A stretch of DNA of 64,000 bases from the NCBI GenBank assembly GCA_040754075.1, contig JBFMDH010000013.1, positions 17,008-81,007 of the forward strand, in the 5' to 3' direction. The notes under the pieces are model-generated. The model did not search any database, was not told the origin of the DNA, and saw nothing but the letters and a program-made list of their open reading frames with translations. Made by a program: the position numbers and the translations under genes. This document shows, piece after piece, positions 56,053 to 64,000 of the stretch. The stretch's first letter is position 1; every line of letters begins with the position of its first letter. The stretch is from Acidobacteriota bacterium (lineage in GTDB: Bacteria; Acidobacteriota; Blastocatellia; UBA7656).

Positions 56053-57579
56053 ATGACATTAAAGAAACTGCCGATTTTACTGGGCTTTTTGTTGATTTTT
56101 CAAATCATCGTCGTCGCTCAAAAAGCCGATTCAAAAACTTCCATCACGATTTTACAACTCAATGATGTTTATCAGATTGCGCCGGTTGATCGTGGCAGAC
56201 GCGGCGGCATGGCGCGGGTTGCGGGTCTGCAAAAAGAGATTCGCGCCAAATCCCCGAACACCCTTTTCCTGTTAGCCGGTGATTTCATTTCACCATCCGT
56301 GGCTTCGCGTCTATTCAAAGGCAAACAGATGATTGCCGCGTTGAATGCCGCCGAGGTCGATATTGCGACACTGGGCAATCACGAATTCGATTTCGGTCCC
56401 GACGTGTTGCTTGAACGCATGCGCGAATCGCGTTTCGCTTACACGGTTGCCAATGTCATCGATAAAAAAACCGGCAAACCGTTCGGCGGCGCAAGTCCCT
56501 ATATCGCAAAGAATTTTAACGGCGTGCGTGTGGCAATATTCGGCTTACTGGTAAAAGAGACCGAAAGTTTATCGAGTCCCGGCAAAGGTGTTTTATTCAA
56601 AGACCCGATTGCCACAGGCAAGCGTCTGGCGCGACAACTGCGCATTAAAGGATTTGATGTCATCATCGCGCTTACCCATTTACCGATGGCGGATGATAAG
56701 CGGTTGGCGGCTGAATGCGATGTCGATTTAATCATCGGCGGTCACGAACACGAATTGCTCGAATCGATGGCAGGGTGCGCGCCGATTATGAAAATGGGTT
56801 CGGATGCGCGCAACCTCGGACGCATTCAAATCAATGTCGAGCGCAAACGCAATTCGCGAACCCGCTACCGCGTCGCTTCAATAGATTGGGAAGCGATTCC
56901 GGTAACTGAGCAGATTAAAGATGACCCGGATGCCGCCGCAGCCATTGCAGTTTATGAAAAACAATTGAACGAAAGTTTGGGCGAAGTGCTCGGCAAAACC
57001 GATGTCATTTTAGAAGCCCGCGCCGGCATCATTCGCCGCAATGAAAGCAATCTCGGAAATTACATTGCTGATGTTTATCGTTCGGCGTTATCAGCCGATG
57101 TTGCTATCGTCAACAGCGGCAGCATTCGTTCCGACGCGACTTACGGCATCGGTGAGTTGACCAAAAAAGATGTGCTCAGCATTTTGCCTTTTGAAAATGG
57201 ACTGGTAAAGGTTCGGCTCACCGGCGAACATCTCAAACGCCTGCTTGAAAACGGCGTCAGCAAAGCCGGTGAAGAAGATGGACGTTTTCCGCAAGTATCG
57301 GGAATGAGTTTCACCTATGATGGCGGTAAACCGGTCGGCTCGCGAATTGTCAGTATCGAAATTAATGGCAAAGCTTATGACCCGGCACAGAAGTACACGA
57401 TGGTGGTCAGCGCCTACTCGTTTGGCGGCGGTGACGGTTATGATTTCAAAGGCGCAGAGGTTCTGGTTAAACCTACAGAAGGTCCGATTGAACCGGAACT
57501 CATGATGGATGCGATTAAAAAAGCCGGGACGATTGCGCCAAAAATCGAGGGACGAATCAAGTCAGTTCAACCCCATTGA
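56053..57579 (+). CDS. UshA-like 5'-nucleotidase / 2',3'-cyclic phosphodiesterase
   Basis: A 508-residue exported metallophosphatase. Signal peptide about residues 1-22. Metal-site motifs are LQLNDVYQIAP, LLAGDFISPS, LGNHEFDFGPDVL, ALTHLPMADD and GGHEHE; the C-terminal nucleotide-binding domain has GNYIADVYRSALSADVAIVNS and SAYSFGGGDGYDF. It removes phosphate from nucleotides in the periplasm. The loop after LQLND is VYQIAP in place of the usual HxH-type residues (DLHGR in UshA), a difference to keep in mind for catalysis. AAGGA lies before the ATG. Confidence 0.9.
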   Translation: MTLKKLPILLGFLLIFQIIVVAQKADSKTSITILQLNDVYQIAPVDRGRRGGMARVAGLQKEIRAKSPNTLFLLAGDFISPSVASRLFKGKQMIAALNAAEVDIATLGNHEFDFGPDVLLERMRESRFAYTVANVIDKKTGKPFGGASPYIAKNFNGVRVAIFGLLVKETESLSSPGKGVLFKDPIATGKRLARQLRIKGFDVIIALTHLPMADDKRLAAECDVDLIIGGHEHELLESMAGCAPIMKMGSDARNLGRIQINVERKRNSRTRYRVASIDWEAIPVTEQIKDDPDAAAAIAVYEKQLNESLGEVLGKTDVILEARAGIIRRNESNLGNYIADVYRSALSADVAIVNSGSIRSDATYGIGELTKKDVLSILPFENGLVKVRLTGEHLKRLLENGVSKAGEEDGRFPQVSGMSFTYDGGKPVGSRIVSIEINGKAYDPAQKYTMVVSAYSFGGGDGYDFKGAEVLVKPTEGPIEPELMMDAIKKAGTIAPKIEGRIKSVQPH

Positions 57580-57598
57580 TAATTATTTTGTCAATCCA

Positions 57599-57876
57599 AT
57601 GTTTAAGGATGATATCCAATATTTGATTCAAGCTTGTATCAAGGCACAATATACTGGAATGCTCCTTGATCAAAGTTGTTCAACGGTGATCCCCGCGCAC
57701 ACGGATGTGTTCTTTGAAAGAGCGAATGAATTTCTAGAGTGGATTCGTGATAACCGTGAATTGAATTTTATTATTATGCGGCGTTTGAAAAACCGGGTTG
57801 TGCAAAAGTTCGCGAATTGATCGCCATAATCCTGGAAGCAATCGCTTTGGAGGATTTGGATGAATCGGCAGCTTAA
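57599..57876 (+). pseudogene. Small gene with a single-base frameshift (hypothetical, about 92 residues if repaired)
   Basis: ATG at 57599 opens MFKDDIQYLIQACIKAQYTG and runs to residue 57 (F of RELNF). The frame then drifts into MRRLKNRVV and stops at 57820. The other frame continues from the T run at 57766-57769 as YYYAAFEKPGCAKVRELIAI and ends at TAA 57876 with a normal acidic C terminus. Adding one T restores a 92-residue, low-complexity-free, helical protein. I do not recognise the family. It could be a real mutation, a sequencing/assembly error, or a slip site. It lies 19 bases past the UshA-like gene and overlaps the end of the convergent TPR gene by four bases. Confidence 0.5.
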
Positions 57877-58931
57877 TTCTTACCGGTTGCGGCTTTTTCC
57901 TGTTTTATCTGTTCGATTAACTCACCGATTTTTTTATAGAGCCGCGCGCCGCGAAGCCCCACTGCGCGGATGACCCCCCTTTGATCGATTAAAACCGTGT
58001 AGGGAATCGCGTGCACGCCGTATAGTTCGACAATTTTATTATCCCATCCGGTGCCTTCAAAATATTGCGGCCAGGTCAGTCCCTCGGTTTTTACATATTG
58101 ATCGAAAGCCTTTTTATTGCGGTCAAGGCTGATGCCGATGATGACAAAATTATCGTTCTTATATTTTTCCCAGGTGGCTTTCACATTGGGCATTTCGACA
58201 ATACAGGGACCGCACCAGGTCGCCCAGAAATCCAATAAGATAACTTTTCCGCGATACCCCGCAAGCGAAAGCTCTTCGCCCGAAATCGCTTTTACCTTGA
58301 ATTCGATGCCTAATTTTTCTCCCGCCAGTTTGGGATTTTCAATAATCAGTTTAGCCTGCGAAGCCTGCGTCGAATTCGGGTCAATCTGAACATATTTTTT
58401 CAGGGTTTCAAGTCCCGCTTTTTCATTGCCAACCTTGAAATAGGCAAAAGCGAGATTGTAATAGGCGAGCGGCACTTTCTCACCGGCGCGTTCAATGACC
58501 TGCTTAAAGACTTTGACGGATTCATTCAAAGATGGTTTGGTGTCCTGTAAAAATAGCGCCACGCCCAGCATATTCATCAACCCGATTTCATTTTCCGGTT
58601 TAAAGCCAATGGCGGTTTTTAAAGCCGTGACCGCTTCGCCGTAATCGCCCAATTGAAAATAGATTTGCGATAGCAGTTGATAGCAGGGCAGACAATTTCC
58701 CTGTTTTAATTCCGCAGCTTTTTTTAAAGAGGCGATGCCGTCTGTGATATTCCCTTCTTCAAGCGCGGTTTTCGCGCGCGTCATTTCCGCGTCAAAGGCA
58801 TCCGGTTTTTCTTGAGTTGAGGTGTCGGGTTTTGCGGGCTTATCCTGTTGCGACGCGAAACCGGCAGTCATTCCATTTAGTGAAATCAATAACCAGACAA
58901 TTAATAATTTCGGGAAAAATCTTCTCATCAA
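57873..58931 (-). CDS. TPR-containing TlpA-like thioredoxin
   Basis: A 352-residue exported protein. Signal peptide about residues 5-25. Tetratricopeptide-type helical repeats follow at about 45-195 (for example LPCYQLLSQIYFQLGDYGEA and LAYYNLAFAYFKVGNEKAGL). The TlpA/AhpC-type thioredoxin domain at about 205-340 carries WATWCGPC and the cis-proline segment HAIPYTVLIDQRG. The WCGPC and the tight motif support a periplasmic reductant, here joined to a TPR scaffold. A lipoprotein gene on the same strand ends 13 bases upstream, probably in one transcript. Confidence 0.88.
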   Translation of the reverse strand: MMRRFFPKLLIVWLLISLNGMTAGFASQQDKPAKPDTSTQEKPDAFDAEMTRAKTALEEGNITDGIASLKKAAELKQGNCLPCYQLLSQIYFQLGDYGEAVTALKTAIGFKPENEIGLMNMLGVALFLQDTKPSLNESVKVFKQVIERAGEKVPLAYYNLAFAYFKVGNEKAGLETLKKYVQIDPNSTQASQAKLIIENPKLAGEKLGIEFKVKAISGEELSLAGYRGKVILLDFWATWCGPCIVEMPNVKATWEKYKNDNFVIIGISLDRNKKAFDQYVKTEGLTWPQYFEGTGWDNKIVELYGVHAIPYTVLIDQRGVIRAVGLRGARLYKKIGELIEQIKQEKAATGKN

Positions 58932-58944
58932 CGCTCCTCCGCCG

Positions 58945-59577
58945 TTACTTAACCTTTAATTCAATCGGCTCACTGTCCTTTGGCTCACTTAATTTTCTAA
59001 TGACCAACACCAATTCGTTTTGGAGTATGGTGTCACCCGGCACTTGAAAAAACAATAACCCTTCGCGAATTTCATTGCTATCAAGCGATTTTCTTATGTC
59101 CATGCCGTAGGCGATGAAATCTTCACGCGATGCTTTGAAACCGGCTTTGTTATAAACCGTGACCCCATAATAATCCATCAATCGCCCATATGCCTTTTTG
59201 CCATCGATTAATTTAAAAGTTTGCTGATTGGCGCGAATCTCAAACCGCGCGTCCTTCAATTTAATTTCCTGGGATGCGCTATTTTCCAATTTCAATCGAA
59301 CCGGCAACACTCCGGCTAAAATCAAATTGGCTTCAAAAGTTTGATAAAGGTAATCCTCGTCGGTCACCGCCTCAGCCGATATTTTCAAACCGCCGGTTTC
59401 AGTGGTCACCGCATAATTTCCCGCTAGGGTTCGCGGTCGCGGTTGAACATTAAATGGCTTCCCACATCCTGCCAATAAAACCGTGAGGATGAAAATCCCT
59501 GCCAGACCGTAAGGCTTATGGTTTATCCGCAAAGGTCTGTGAATCGAATTTATCTGGGCTGTTTTTTTCATAAGCAA
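58945..59577 (-). CDS. Lipoprotein, hypothetical
   Basis: A 210-residue protein whose signal peptide ends in a lipobox, LLAGC, so cysteine 38 is likely lipidated. The start may be at Met3 (MKKTAQ) rather than Met1. The mature part is beta-rich with no cysteine pair and no known family; segments such as LKLENSASQEIKLKDARFEI look like an immunoglobulin or DUF4352-like fold. It is 13 bases upstream of the TPR-TlpA gene, so they probably act together at the cell envelope. Confidence 0.7.
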   Translation of the reverse strand: MLMKKTAQINSIHRPLRINHKPYGLAGIFILTVLLAGCGKPFNVQPRPRTLAGNYAVTTETGGLKISAEAVTDEDYLYQTFEANLILAGVLPVRLKLENSASQEIKLKDARFEIRANQQTFKLIDGKKAYGRLMDYYGVTVYNKAGFKASREDFIAYGMDIRKSLDSNEIREGLLFFQVPGDTILQNELVLVIRKLSEPKDSEPIELKVK

Positions 59578-59748
59578 TAATTTGAAGCACAGTTGATGCT
59601 AGGCGATGGGCAAAGGCGTGTCAACTTGCGACCCCATCATTCGATATGCTACTTTCATTTCTTTATTAACTGGAGAAAATTGCCGCCACCAAGCCCTGTC
59701 CAGCGCGTTTTCGCGAAATCTACGCGGTAAATTTTACCTGGAAAAATA

Positions 59749-60261
59749 ATGATTCATTCATTCAAAGGGATAAAGCCTAAAATCGCCGAATCGGTGTTCA
59801 TTGCCCAAGGCGCGCACATCATCGGCGACGTGGAAATCGGCGAACAGTCGAGCGTCTGGTTCAACTGTGTTTTGCGCGGCGATGTTTTTCCGATTCGCAT
59901 CGGCAATCATACGAATATACAGGACGGCACCATCATTCATGTCACCAGTGGCCAGTTTCCTACTCTTGTGGGCAATCGCGTCACCATCGGGCACGGCGCG
60001 ATTCTGCATGGTTGTCAGATTAAAGATGAATCACTGATTGGCATCCGTTCGGTTATTCTGGATGAAGCGGTCATTGGCGAAAATTGTTTAATCGCCGCCG
60101 GTTCACTGGTCACTCCCGGCACAGTGATTCCGCCGCGCTCAATGGTGATGGGCGCGCCCGCCAAGGTGCGCCGCGAACTGAGTGACGAAGAGGTTCAACA
60201 ACTGCGGTTCAACTGGGAGCATTACGTCGAGTTGAAAGATATTTATTTAAACGAAAAATAA
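59749..60261 (+). CDS. Gamma-class carbonic anhydrase-like protein
   Basis: A 170-residue left-handed beta-helix protein of the YrdA/PaaY gamma-carbonic-anhydrase group. Hexapeptide repeats run through the chain (GDVEIGEQSSVWFNCVLRGD, GNRVTIGHGAILHGC). Metal ligand histidines are in IIHVTSG, TIGHGAILHG. The C-terminal helix EVQQLRFNWEHYVEL is typical. Carbonic anhydrase activity is not certain, since many relatives lack it. It stands alone between the lipoprotein gene (divergent) and hisS, 93 bases before the latter. Confidence 0.9.
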   Translation: MIHSFKGIKPKIAESVFIAQGAHIIGDVEIGEQSSVWFNCVLRGDVFPIRIGNHTNIQDGTIIHVTSGQFPTLVGNRVTIGHGAILHGCQIKDESLIGIRSVILDEAVIGENCLIAAGSLVTPGTVIPPRSMVMGAPAKVRRELSDEEVQQLRFNWEHYVELKDIYLNEK

Positions 60262-60321
60262 TTTCCGGTTCCGGCTTTAGGGTTCACCTTTAATGAGTTA
60301 CTGATTATCCGGTATTACCAC

Positions 60322-60356
60322 CTGAATCCTAAATCCTGAATCCTGTATCCTGAAAT
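60322..60356 (+). repeat. Heptanucleotide repeat block upstream of and overlapping the hisS start
   Basis: Five tandem seven-base units (CTGAATC, CTAAATC, CTGAATC, CTGTATC, CTGAAAT), the last of which includes the A and T of the hisS ATG. No other ribosome binding site is visible for hisS, so this block stands in place of the usual Shine-Dalgarno region. Confidence 0.7.
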
Positions 60357-61635
60357 GAGTAAGATTCAAAAAGTAAAAGGCACGCTCGACATCTTGCCGG
60401 CGCGATATACCGCAGCCGAAGACTTTCACCTGCACATTGAACGCTGGCATCTCATCGAACGCGCGGCGCGCGAAGCCTTCCGTCGTTATGGGTTTGAAGA
60501 AATCCGCACGCCGATAATTGAAAAAACCGAACTCTTCGAGCGCGGCGTGGGAACCGAAACCGACGTCAACAAAGAGATGTACACCTTTGAAGATAAAGGC
60601 GGCGACCGTATTACCCTCAGACCCGAATCAACCGCATCAGTGGTTCGCGCCTGCATTGAAAACGGGCTGTATAACCATCCGGGATTAATCAAGCTGTTTT
60701 ATATCGGTCCTCAATTTCGTCGCGAACGCGCCCAAAAAGGGCGTTATCGCCAGTTTTCGCAAATCGGCGTAGAGGTGCTTGGGCAAAGCGACAGCCCGGC
60801 AATCGAAGCCGAAGTTCTGGAAATGCTCGACTGGTATTTCAAAGAACTGGGCATCGCCAACATCGAAATGCTGATTAATTCGGTGGGCGATGAAAATTGT
60901 CGTCCGGCGTTTATTGAAACCCTCAGAGAAGCGATTCGCGAACAATTGCCGAATCTCTGCGGCGATTGCCAGCGCCGTTTTGAAACCAATCCGCTGCGAG
61001 TGCTGGATTGTAAAGTGCCGAGTTGTCAGCCGATTTTAAACAGCCTGCCGAAAATCACCGATATGTTGTGCGCGTCATGCGACCAACATTTCAAAGCATT
61101 TCGCGATTATCTCGATGAACGGCAGATTGCCTACACGATTCATCCGCGATTGGTGCGCGGCTTGGATTATTACACCAAAACCGCCTTTGAAATTATTGGC
61201 GGCAATCTCGGCGCGCAAAATACCATCGTCGGTGGCGGGCGTTACGACGGGCTTTCCGAAATGATTGGCGGGCCGCCGCTCAAAGGCTTCGGTTTCGCCT
61301 TCGGTCTGGAACGCATGGTGATGAGTTTGCCGGAATCTGCCAGCGACCGCGTCAAAGAAAACCCCAGGCTGTTTATCGCCTACATCGGCGATGCGGCGCG
61401 CGACCATGCATTCCAACTGGCGCGTCGCCTGCGCCGTGAAGGCATCAATTTAATCGTTGACCTCGAAGGTAAAAAACTGAAGAAGGCTTTAGCCGTAGCC
61501 GATAATTTGCAAACCGAATATACGCTTATCATCGGCGATGATGAAATTCAAAACCGCAGCTATACCTTACGCAATATGCAGAGCGGCGAACAAAAACCAT
61601 TTTCCGAAAAGGAATTGATTGAAAATTTAAAATGA
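60355..61635 (+). CDS. hisS: Histidyl-tRNA synthetase
   Basis: A 426-residue class II aminoacyl-tRNA synthetase. Motif 1 is in RAAREAFRRYGFEEIRTPII, motif 2 covers FYIGPQFRRERAQKGRYRQF, the histidine-specific loop is VRGLDYYTKTAFEI, and motif 3 is GFAFGLERMVM. The C-terminal anticodon-binding domain follows from about residue 340. It charges tRNA-His. The start has only a heptamer repeat upstream and no clear ribosome binding site. It is followed by a 24-bp inverted repeat and aspS. Confidence 0.96.
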   Translation: MSKIQKVKGTLDILPARYTAAEDFHLHIERWHLIERAAREAFRRYGFEEIRTPIIEKTELFERGVGTETDVNKEMYTFEDKGGDRITLRPESTASVVRACIENGLYNHPGLIKLFYIGPQFRRERAQKGRYRQFSQIGVEVLGQSDSPAIEAEVLEMLDWYFKELGIANIEMLINSVGDENCRPAFIETLREAIREQLPNLCGDCQRRFETNPLRVLDCKVPSCQPILNSLPKITDMLCASCDQHFKAFRDYLDERQIAYTIHPRLVRGLDYYTKTAFEIIGGNLGAQNTIVGGGRYDGLSEMIGGPPLKGFGFAFGLERMVMSLPESASDRVKENPRLFIAYIGDAARDHAFQLARRLRREGINLIVDLEGKKLKKALAVADNLQTEYTLIIGDDEIQNRSYTLRNMQSGEQKPFSEKELIENLK

Positions 61636-61661
61636 ATTCAGAAGTCAAAGTAAAGGAAACG

Positions 61662-61737
61662 ATGAAGTATGAAGTATGAACGATGAACAAATATAAAAAC
61701 TCTGCTATTCATCGTTCATCGTTCATACTTCATACTT
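61662..61737. repeat. 24-bp perfect inverted repeat made of heptamers between hisS and aspS
   Basis: Left arm 61665-61688 and right arm 61714-61737 match perfectly over 24 bases with a 25-base A/T-rich loop. Both arms are built of seven-base units: ATGAAGT, ATGAAGT, ATGAACG, ATGAAC on the left and TTCATCG, TTCATCG, TTCATAC, TTCATAC on the right. The right arm ends in TTTTT, so the hairpin could also act as a hisS terminator. Confidence 0.8.
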
Positions 61738-61740
61738 TTT

Positions 61741-61767
61741 CTGAATCTGACTCCTGACTCCTGACTG
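61741..61767 (+). repeat. Second heptanucleotide repeat block, upstream of aspS
   Basis: Tandem units CTGAATC, TGACTC (one base short), CTGACTC, CTGACTG, directly after the inverted repeat and 8 bases before the aspS ATG. It differs from the block before hisS in sequence but keeps the same seven-base period. Confidence 0.65.
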
Positions 61768-61774
61768 ATTGATT

Positions 61775-63550
61775 ATGCTGGATAATTTAAACCAATTGAA
61801 AAGAACGCATTATTGTGGTGATTTGCGCCCTGACCATGCAGGCTCGGAAGTGACCTTGATGGGATGGGTGCATCGTCGGCGCGATTTTGGCCCACTGACC
61901 TTTGTCGATATGCGCGACCGCGAAGGCGTCGTGCAGGTGGTCTTCGATTCCGAACGCAATACCGACGCGCATCAAAAAGCCAAAGACATTCGCGGCGAAT
62001 ATGTGATTTGTGTGGTCGGCAAAGTGGTGATGCGCGATAAGGAAAAATTCAATCCCAATTTGCAAACCGGGCGCGTCGAGGTGATTGCCAAAGAGTTATA
62101 TGTTTTCAACGAAGCCAAAACCCCGCCGTTTGAAATCGACCAGACCCGCGCCAACGAAGATGTGCGCCTCAAATATCGCTATCTCGATTTGCGTCGCGTT
62201 AAAATGCAGGAAAACATTCGCCTGCGCCATCGCGCCGCGCTCATCGTTCGGCGTTATCTGGATGAAAAAGGCTTTATCGAAATCGAAACCCCGATGTTGA
62301 TTAAATCAACCCCCGAAGGGGCGCGCGATTACGTGGTGCCGTCGCGGTTGTCGCCCGGAGATTTTTTCGCCCTGCCGCAATCGCCGCAGATGTTCAAACA
62401 GTTATTGATGATTTCGGGGTTCGATAAATACTTTCAAATCGTCCGCTGTTTTCGCGATGAAGATTTACGCGCCGACCGGCAACCGGAATTCACTCAGATT
62501 GACATCGAGATGAGTTTCGCGCGCCCCGATGATGTGTTTAAAACTCTGGAACCGATGATTGCCGAAATCTTTCGTCTGGTTGAACCGAAAGTCGAATTGC
62601 CCTTCCCGCGAATGACCTATGCCGACGCCATGCGACGTTTCGGCAGCGATAAACCCGATACGCGATACGGATTGGAATTGGTCGATTTATCCGAGGCGTT
62701 GGCGGATAGCGATTTCACCCCCTATCGCAATGCGCTCGACCATCGCGGCGAAGTCAAAGCCGTCAATGCCGAAGGTTGCGCCAGGTATTCGCGCAAGGAT
62801 TTGGATGGTTTGACAGAGGTCGCCAAACGTTACGGCGCAGGCGGTCTGGCGTGGATTAAAATCAGTTCGGAAGGTGAAATTTCTTCTTCATTACTGAAAG
62901 CTTTGGGTGAAGCTAAAACCGCAGAACTGGCTACTATTGCCGGTTGCAAGGCGGGCGATTTGGCATTGATCAGCGCGGGCAAGAAATCGGTGGTTGCGGC
63001 ATCGCTTAATGCTTTGCGCGGTGAAATCGCCAACCGCGAAGGCTTGATTGACCCGAACAAATTGAATTTTCTGTGGGTGACGGATTTTCCGATGTTCGAG
63101 TTTCACGAAGAAGATGGGCGTTATTACGCGATGCACCATCCGTTCACCAGTCCGCGCGATGAAGATATGGACAAAATCGAATCCGACCCCGGCGCGGTGC
63201 GCGCCAAGGCATATGACCTGGTGTTGAATGGGGTTGAAATCGGCGGCGGTTCGATTCGTATTCACTCACGCGAAGTTCAGCGCCGGGTATTCAAAGCGTT
63301 GGGGTTGAGTGACGAAGATGCGCGCAGCAAGTTCGGATTTTTCATGGACGCGCTGGAATACGGCACACCGCCGCACGGCGGCATCGCTTTCGGGTTTGAC
63401 CGGTTGGTGATGTTGTTATGTAAAGAGGGTTCGATTCGCGATGTGATGGCATTTCCGAAAACCGCCAGCGCCACGGATTTAATGATTGAATCGCCGGGTC
63501 CGGTATCGGAAGAGCAATTGCGCGAATTGCATATCAAAATTGTCGATTAA
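61775..63550 (+). CDS. aspS: Aspartyl-tRNA synthetase
   Basis: A 591-residue class IIb synthetase of the bacterial type. The OB-fold anticodon domain (about 10-110, [20 protein letters not shown]), motif 2 [20 protein letters not shown], the bacterial GAD insertion (about 310-420) and motif 3 [13 protein letters not shown] are all visible. It charges tRNA-Asp and, in organisms lacking AsnRS, also tRNA-Asn; the sequence alone does not decide. ATG at 61775 is chosen over a TTG six bases upstream. No clear ribosome binding site is visible; a heptamer repeat stands in its place. Confidence 0.95.
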   Translation: MLDNLNQLKRTHYCGDLRPDHAGSEVTLMGWVHRRRDFGPLTFVDMRDREGVVQVVFDSERNTDAHQKAKDIRGEYVICVVGKVVMRDKEKFNPNLQTGRVEVIAKELYVFNEAKTPPFEIDQTRANEDVRLKYRYLDLRRVKMQENIRLRHRAALIVRRYLDEKGFIEIETPMLIKSTPEGARDYVVPSRLSPGDFFALPQSPQMFKQLLMISGFDKYFQIVRCFRDEDLRADRQPEFTQIDIEMSFARPDDVFKTLEPMIAEIFRLVEPKVELPFPRMTYADAMRRFGSDKPDTRYGLELVDLSEALADSDFTPYRNALDHRGEVKAVNAEGCARYSRKDLDGLTEVAKRYGAGGLAWIKISSEGEISSSLLKALGEAKTAELATIAGCKAGDLALISAGKKSVVAASLNALRGEIANREGLIDPNKLNFLWVTDFPMFEFHEEDGRYYAMHHPFTSPRDEDMDKIESDPGAVRAKAYDLVLNGVEIGGGSIRIHSREVQRRVFKALGLSDEDARSKFGFFMDALEYGTPPHGGIAFGFDRLVMLLCKEGSIRDVMAFPKTASATDLMIESPGPVSEEQLRELHIKIVD

Positions 63551-63815
63551 GCTGGAAAATGCAAAATCGAGTTGCCAGTTGGCGGGCAAAAGGTATAGAT
63601 TAGGCGGCACAAATTTGAATTTTGGGCTAACCCCCATGTATTGAAAAAAGGGGGGGGATTAGCCCAGACCACTTAAAGCCTTGGTTATTTGATAATTACA
63701 TAGGTTTTCAAGCGATTTCACTTGAACTATTTTTTAACGATTTTCGACAGATTTTCGGGGGTTAGCCCAAACGGGGGTTTAAACCTTTGAAAATAAAGGC
63801 TCCAAAAGGGGGTCT
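63551..63815 (+). promoter_or_regulatory. CRISPR leader region with GGGCTAACCCCC-type motifs
   Basis: A 265-base non-coding stretch before the first repeat. It is A/T-rich in 63666-63755. It contains GGGCTAACCCCC at 63624-63635, the near-inverse GGGGGATTAGCCC at 63653-63665 and GGGGGTTAGCCC at 63757-63768, plus an eight-G run. The first two can pair to form a hairpin, and the third could compete with the second for the first. The GTTAGCC core also occurs in the CRISPR repeat (GTTAGCCGATT). Role as promoter or integration signal is inferred from position. Confidence 0.55.
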
Positions 63816-64000
63816 GTGAAAATCGAAGAGGCGATTGTTAGCCGATTGAAACTTGACATTCAAAGGCCAGAAGCACACTTTGTCTTCGTGAAAATCGAAG
63901 AGGCGATTGTTAGCCGATTGAAACATGGCTTTCATACCTCTCCCCCATTTGCAAAGTGCGCACGTGAAAATCGAAGAGGCGATTGTTAGCCGATTGAAAC
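63816..64000 (+). CRISPR. CRISPR array, leader-proximal end (3 repeats, 2 spacers, cut by window edge)
   Basis: Three identical 37-base repeats at 63816-63852, 63888-63924 and 63964-64000, separated by spacers of 35 and 39 bases. Each repeat begins GTGAAAATCGAAGAGG and ends in ATTGAAAC, a 3' end frequent in type I and type III arrays; AATCG and two CGATT copies can form alternative small stems. Orientation is plus, with the leader to the left, so spacer 1 should be the newest. No cas gene is in the window; they may lie further right. The array continues beyond base 64000. Confidence 0.95.

Noticed and set aside
57509..57598. Extended start of the small frame inside the UshA-like gene
   Set aside because: The first 30 codons overlap the nucleotidase end and are basic low-quality sequence; ATG at 57599 is a better start.
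1..64000. Search for rRNA, tRNA, tmRNA and insertion sequences
   Set aside because: No T-loop GTTCGA context with matching arms, no rRNA core motif and no transposase was noticed by eye; a tool search could still find a divergent tRNA.

Overview
The window is a typical, densely coded bacterial chromosome segment of moderate GC, with about 55 protein genes on both strands and no rRNA or tRNA gene that I could recognise. The gene content suggests a Gram-negative heterotroph, most likely an Acidobacteriota member near class Blastocatellia. This is an inference from the secreted BNR/IPT proteins, zinc-ribbon/FHA membrane proteins, Mpl murein recycling, OmpA, a lipoprotein, a GAF/PAS hybrid kinase and SelB. 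No phage, plasmid or insertion-sequence gene is visible.

Layout. 1-13 kb: end of a LysR regulator, a threonine-dehydratase-like enzyme, nicotinate phosphoribosyltransferase, a thioesterase/class IV aminotransferase/CoA-binding protein run, a metal-binding secreted protein, a large BNR-repeat secreted protein, an MFS carrier, a crotonase and an aspartate-type aminotransferase. 13-22 kb: a set of conserved-looking unknowns including an uncatalogued 47-residue membrane protein, an RlmD/RumA-type RNA methyltransferase, DinB-like protein, a STAS protein, HU, an alcohol dehydrogenase and a second BNR/IPT secreted protein. 22-34 kb: a thioredoxin, Mpl overlapping a ThrE-type exporter, a secreted protein built from three copies of an unrecognised domain, xylulokinase, RuvB, membrane proteins and a secernin-like peptidase. 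34-46 kb: a housekeeping run on the minus strand (TsaD, a stand-alone RibD deaminase domain, RsmA, RNase J), a GAF histidine kinase, a CysQ-like phosphatase, YceI, a SIS isomerase, a cytochrome c-cyclase fusion and SelB.

46-54 kb is the most distinctive region: a 900-residue zinc ribbon-FHA-MshEN-like-FHA-membrane-DUF3616-like protein is followed on the same strand by an HD-GYP response regulator and a 1160-residue GAF3-PAS2 hybrid histidine kinase. This looks like a signalling neighbourhood that may involve cyclic di-GMP. 54-63.5 kb: an OmpA-family protein, a zinc-ribbon membrane protein, a UshA-like nucleotidase, a small frameshifted gene, a TPR-TlpA protein with a lipoprotein, gamma carbonic anhydrase, HisRS and AspRS. 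Heptanucleotide repeats and a 24-bp inverted repeat lie around hisS and aspS.

The last 185 bases are the leader-proximal end of a CRISPR array (three 37-base repeats, two spacers, cut by the window edge). Its presumed leader holds three copies of a GGGCTAACCCCC-like motif. No cas gene is in the window. The best candidates for something undescribed are the 900-residue FHA/MshEN-like protein with its signalling neighbours, the cytochrome c-cyclase fusion, the triple-domain secreted protein, the heptamer repeats and the structured CRISPR leader.
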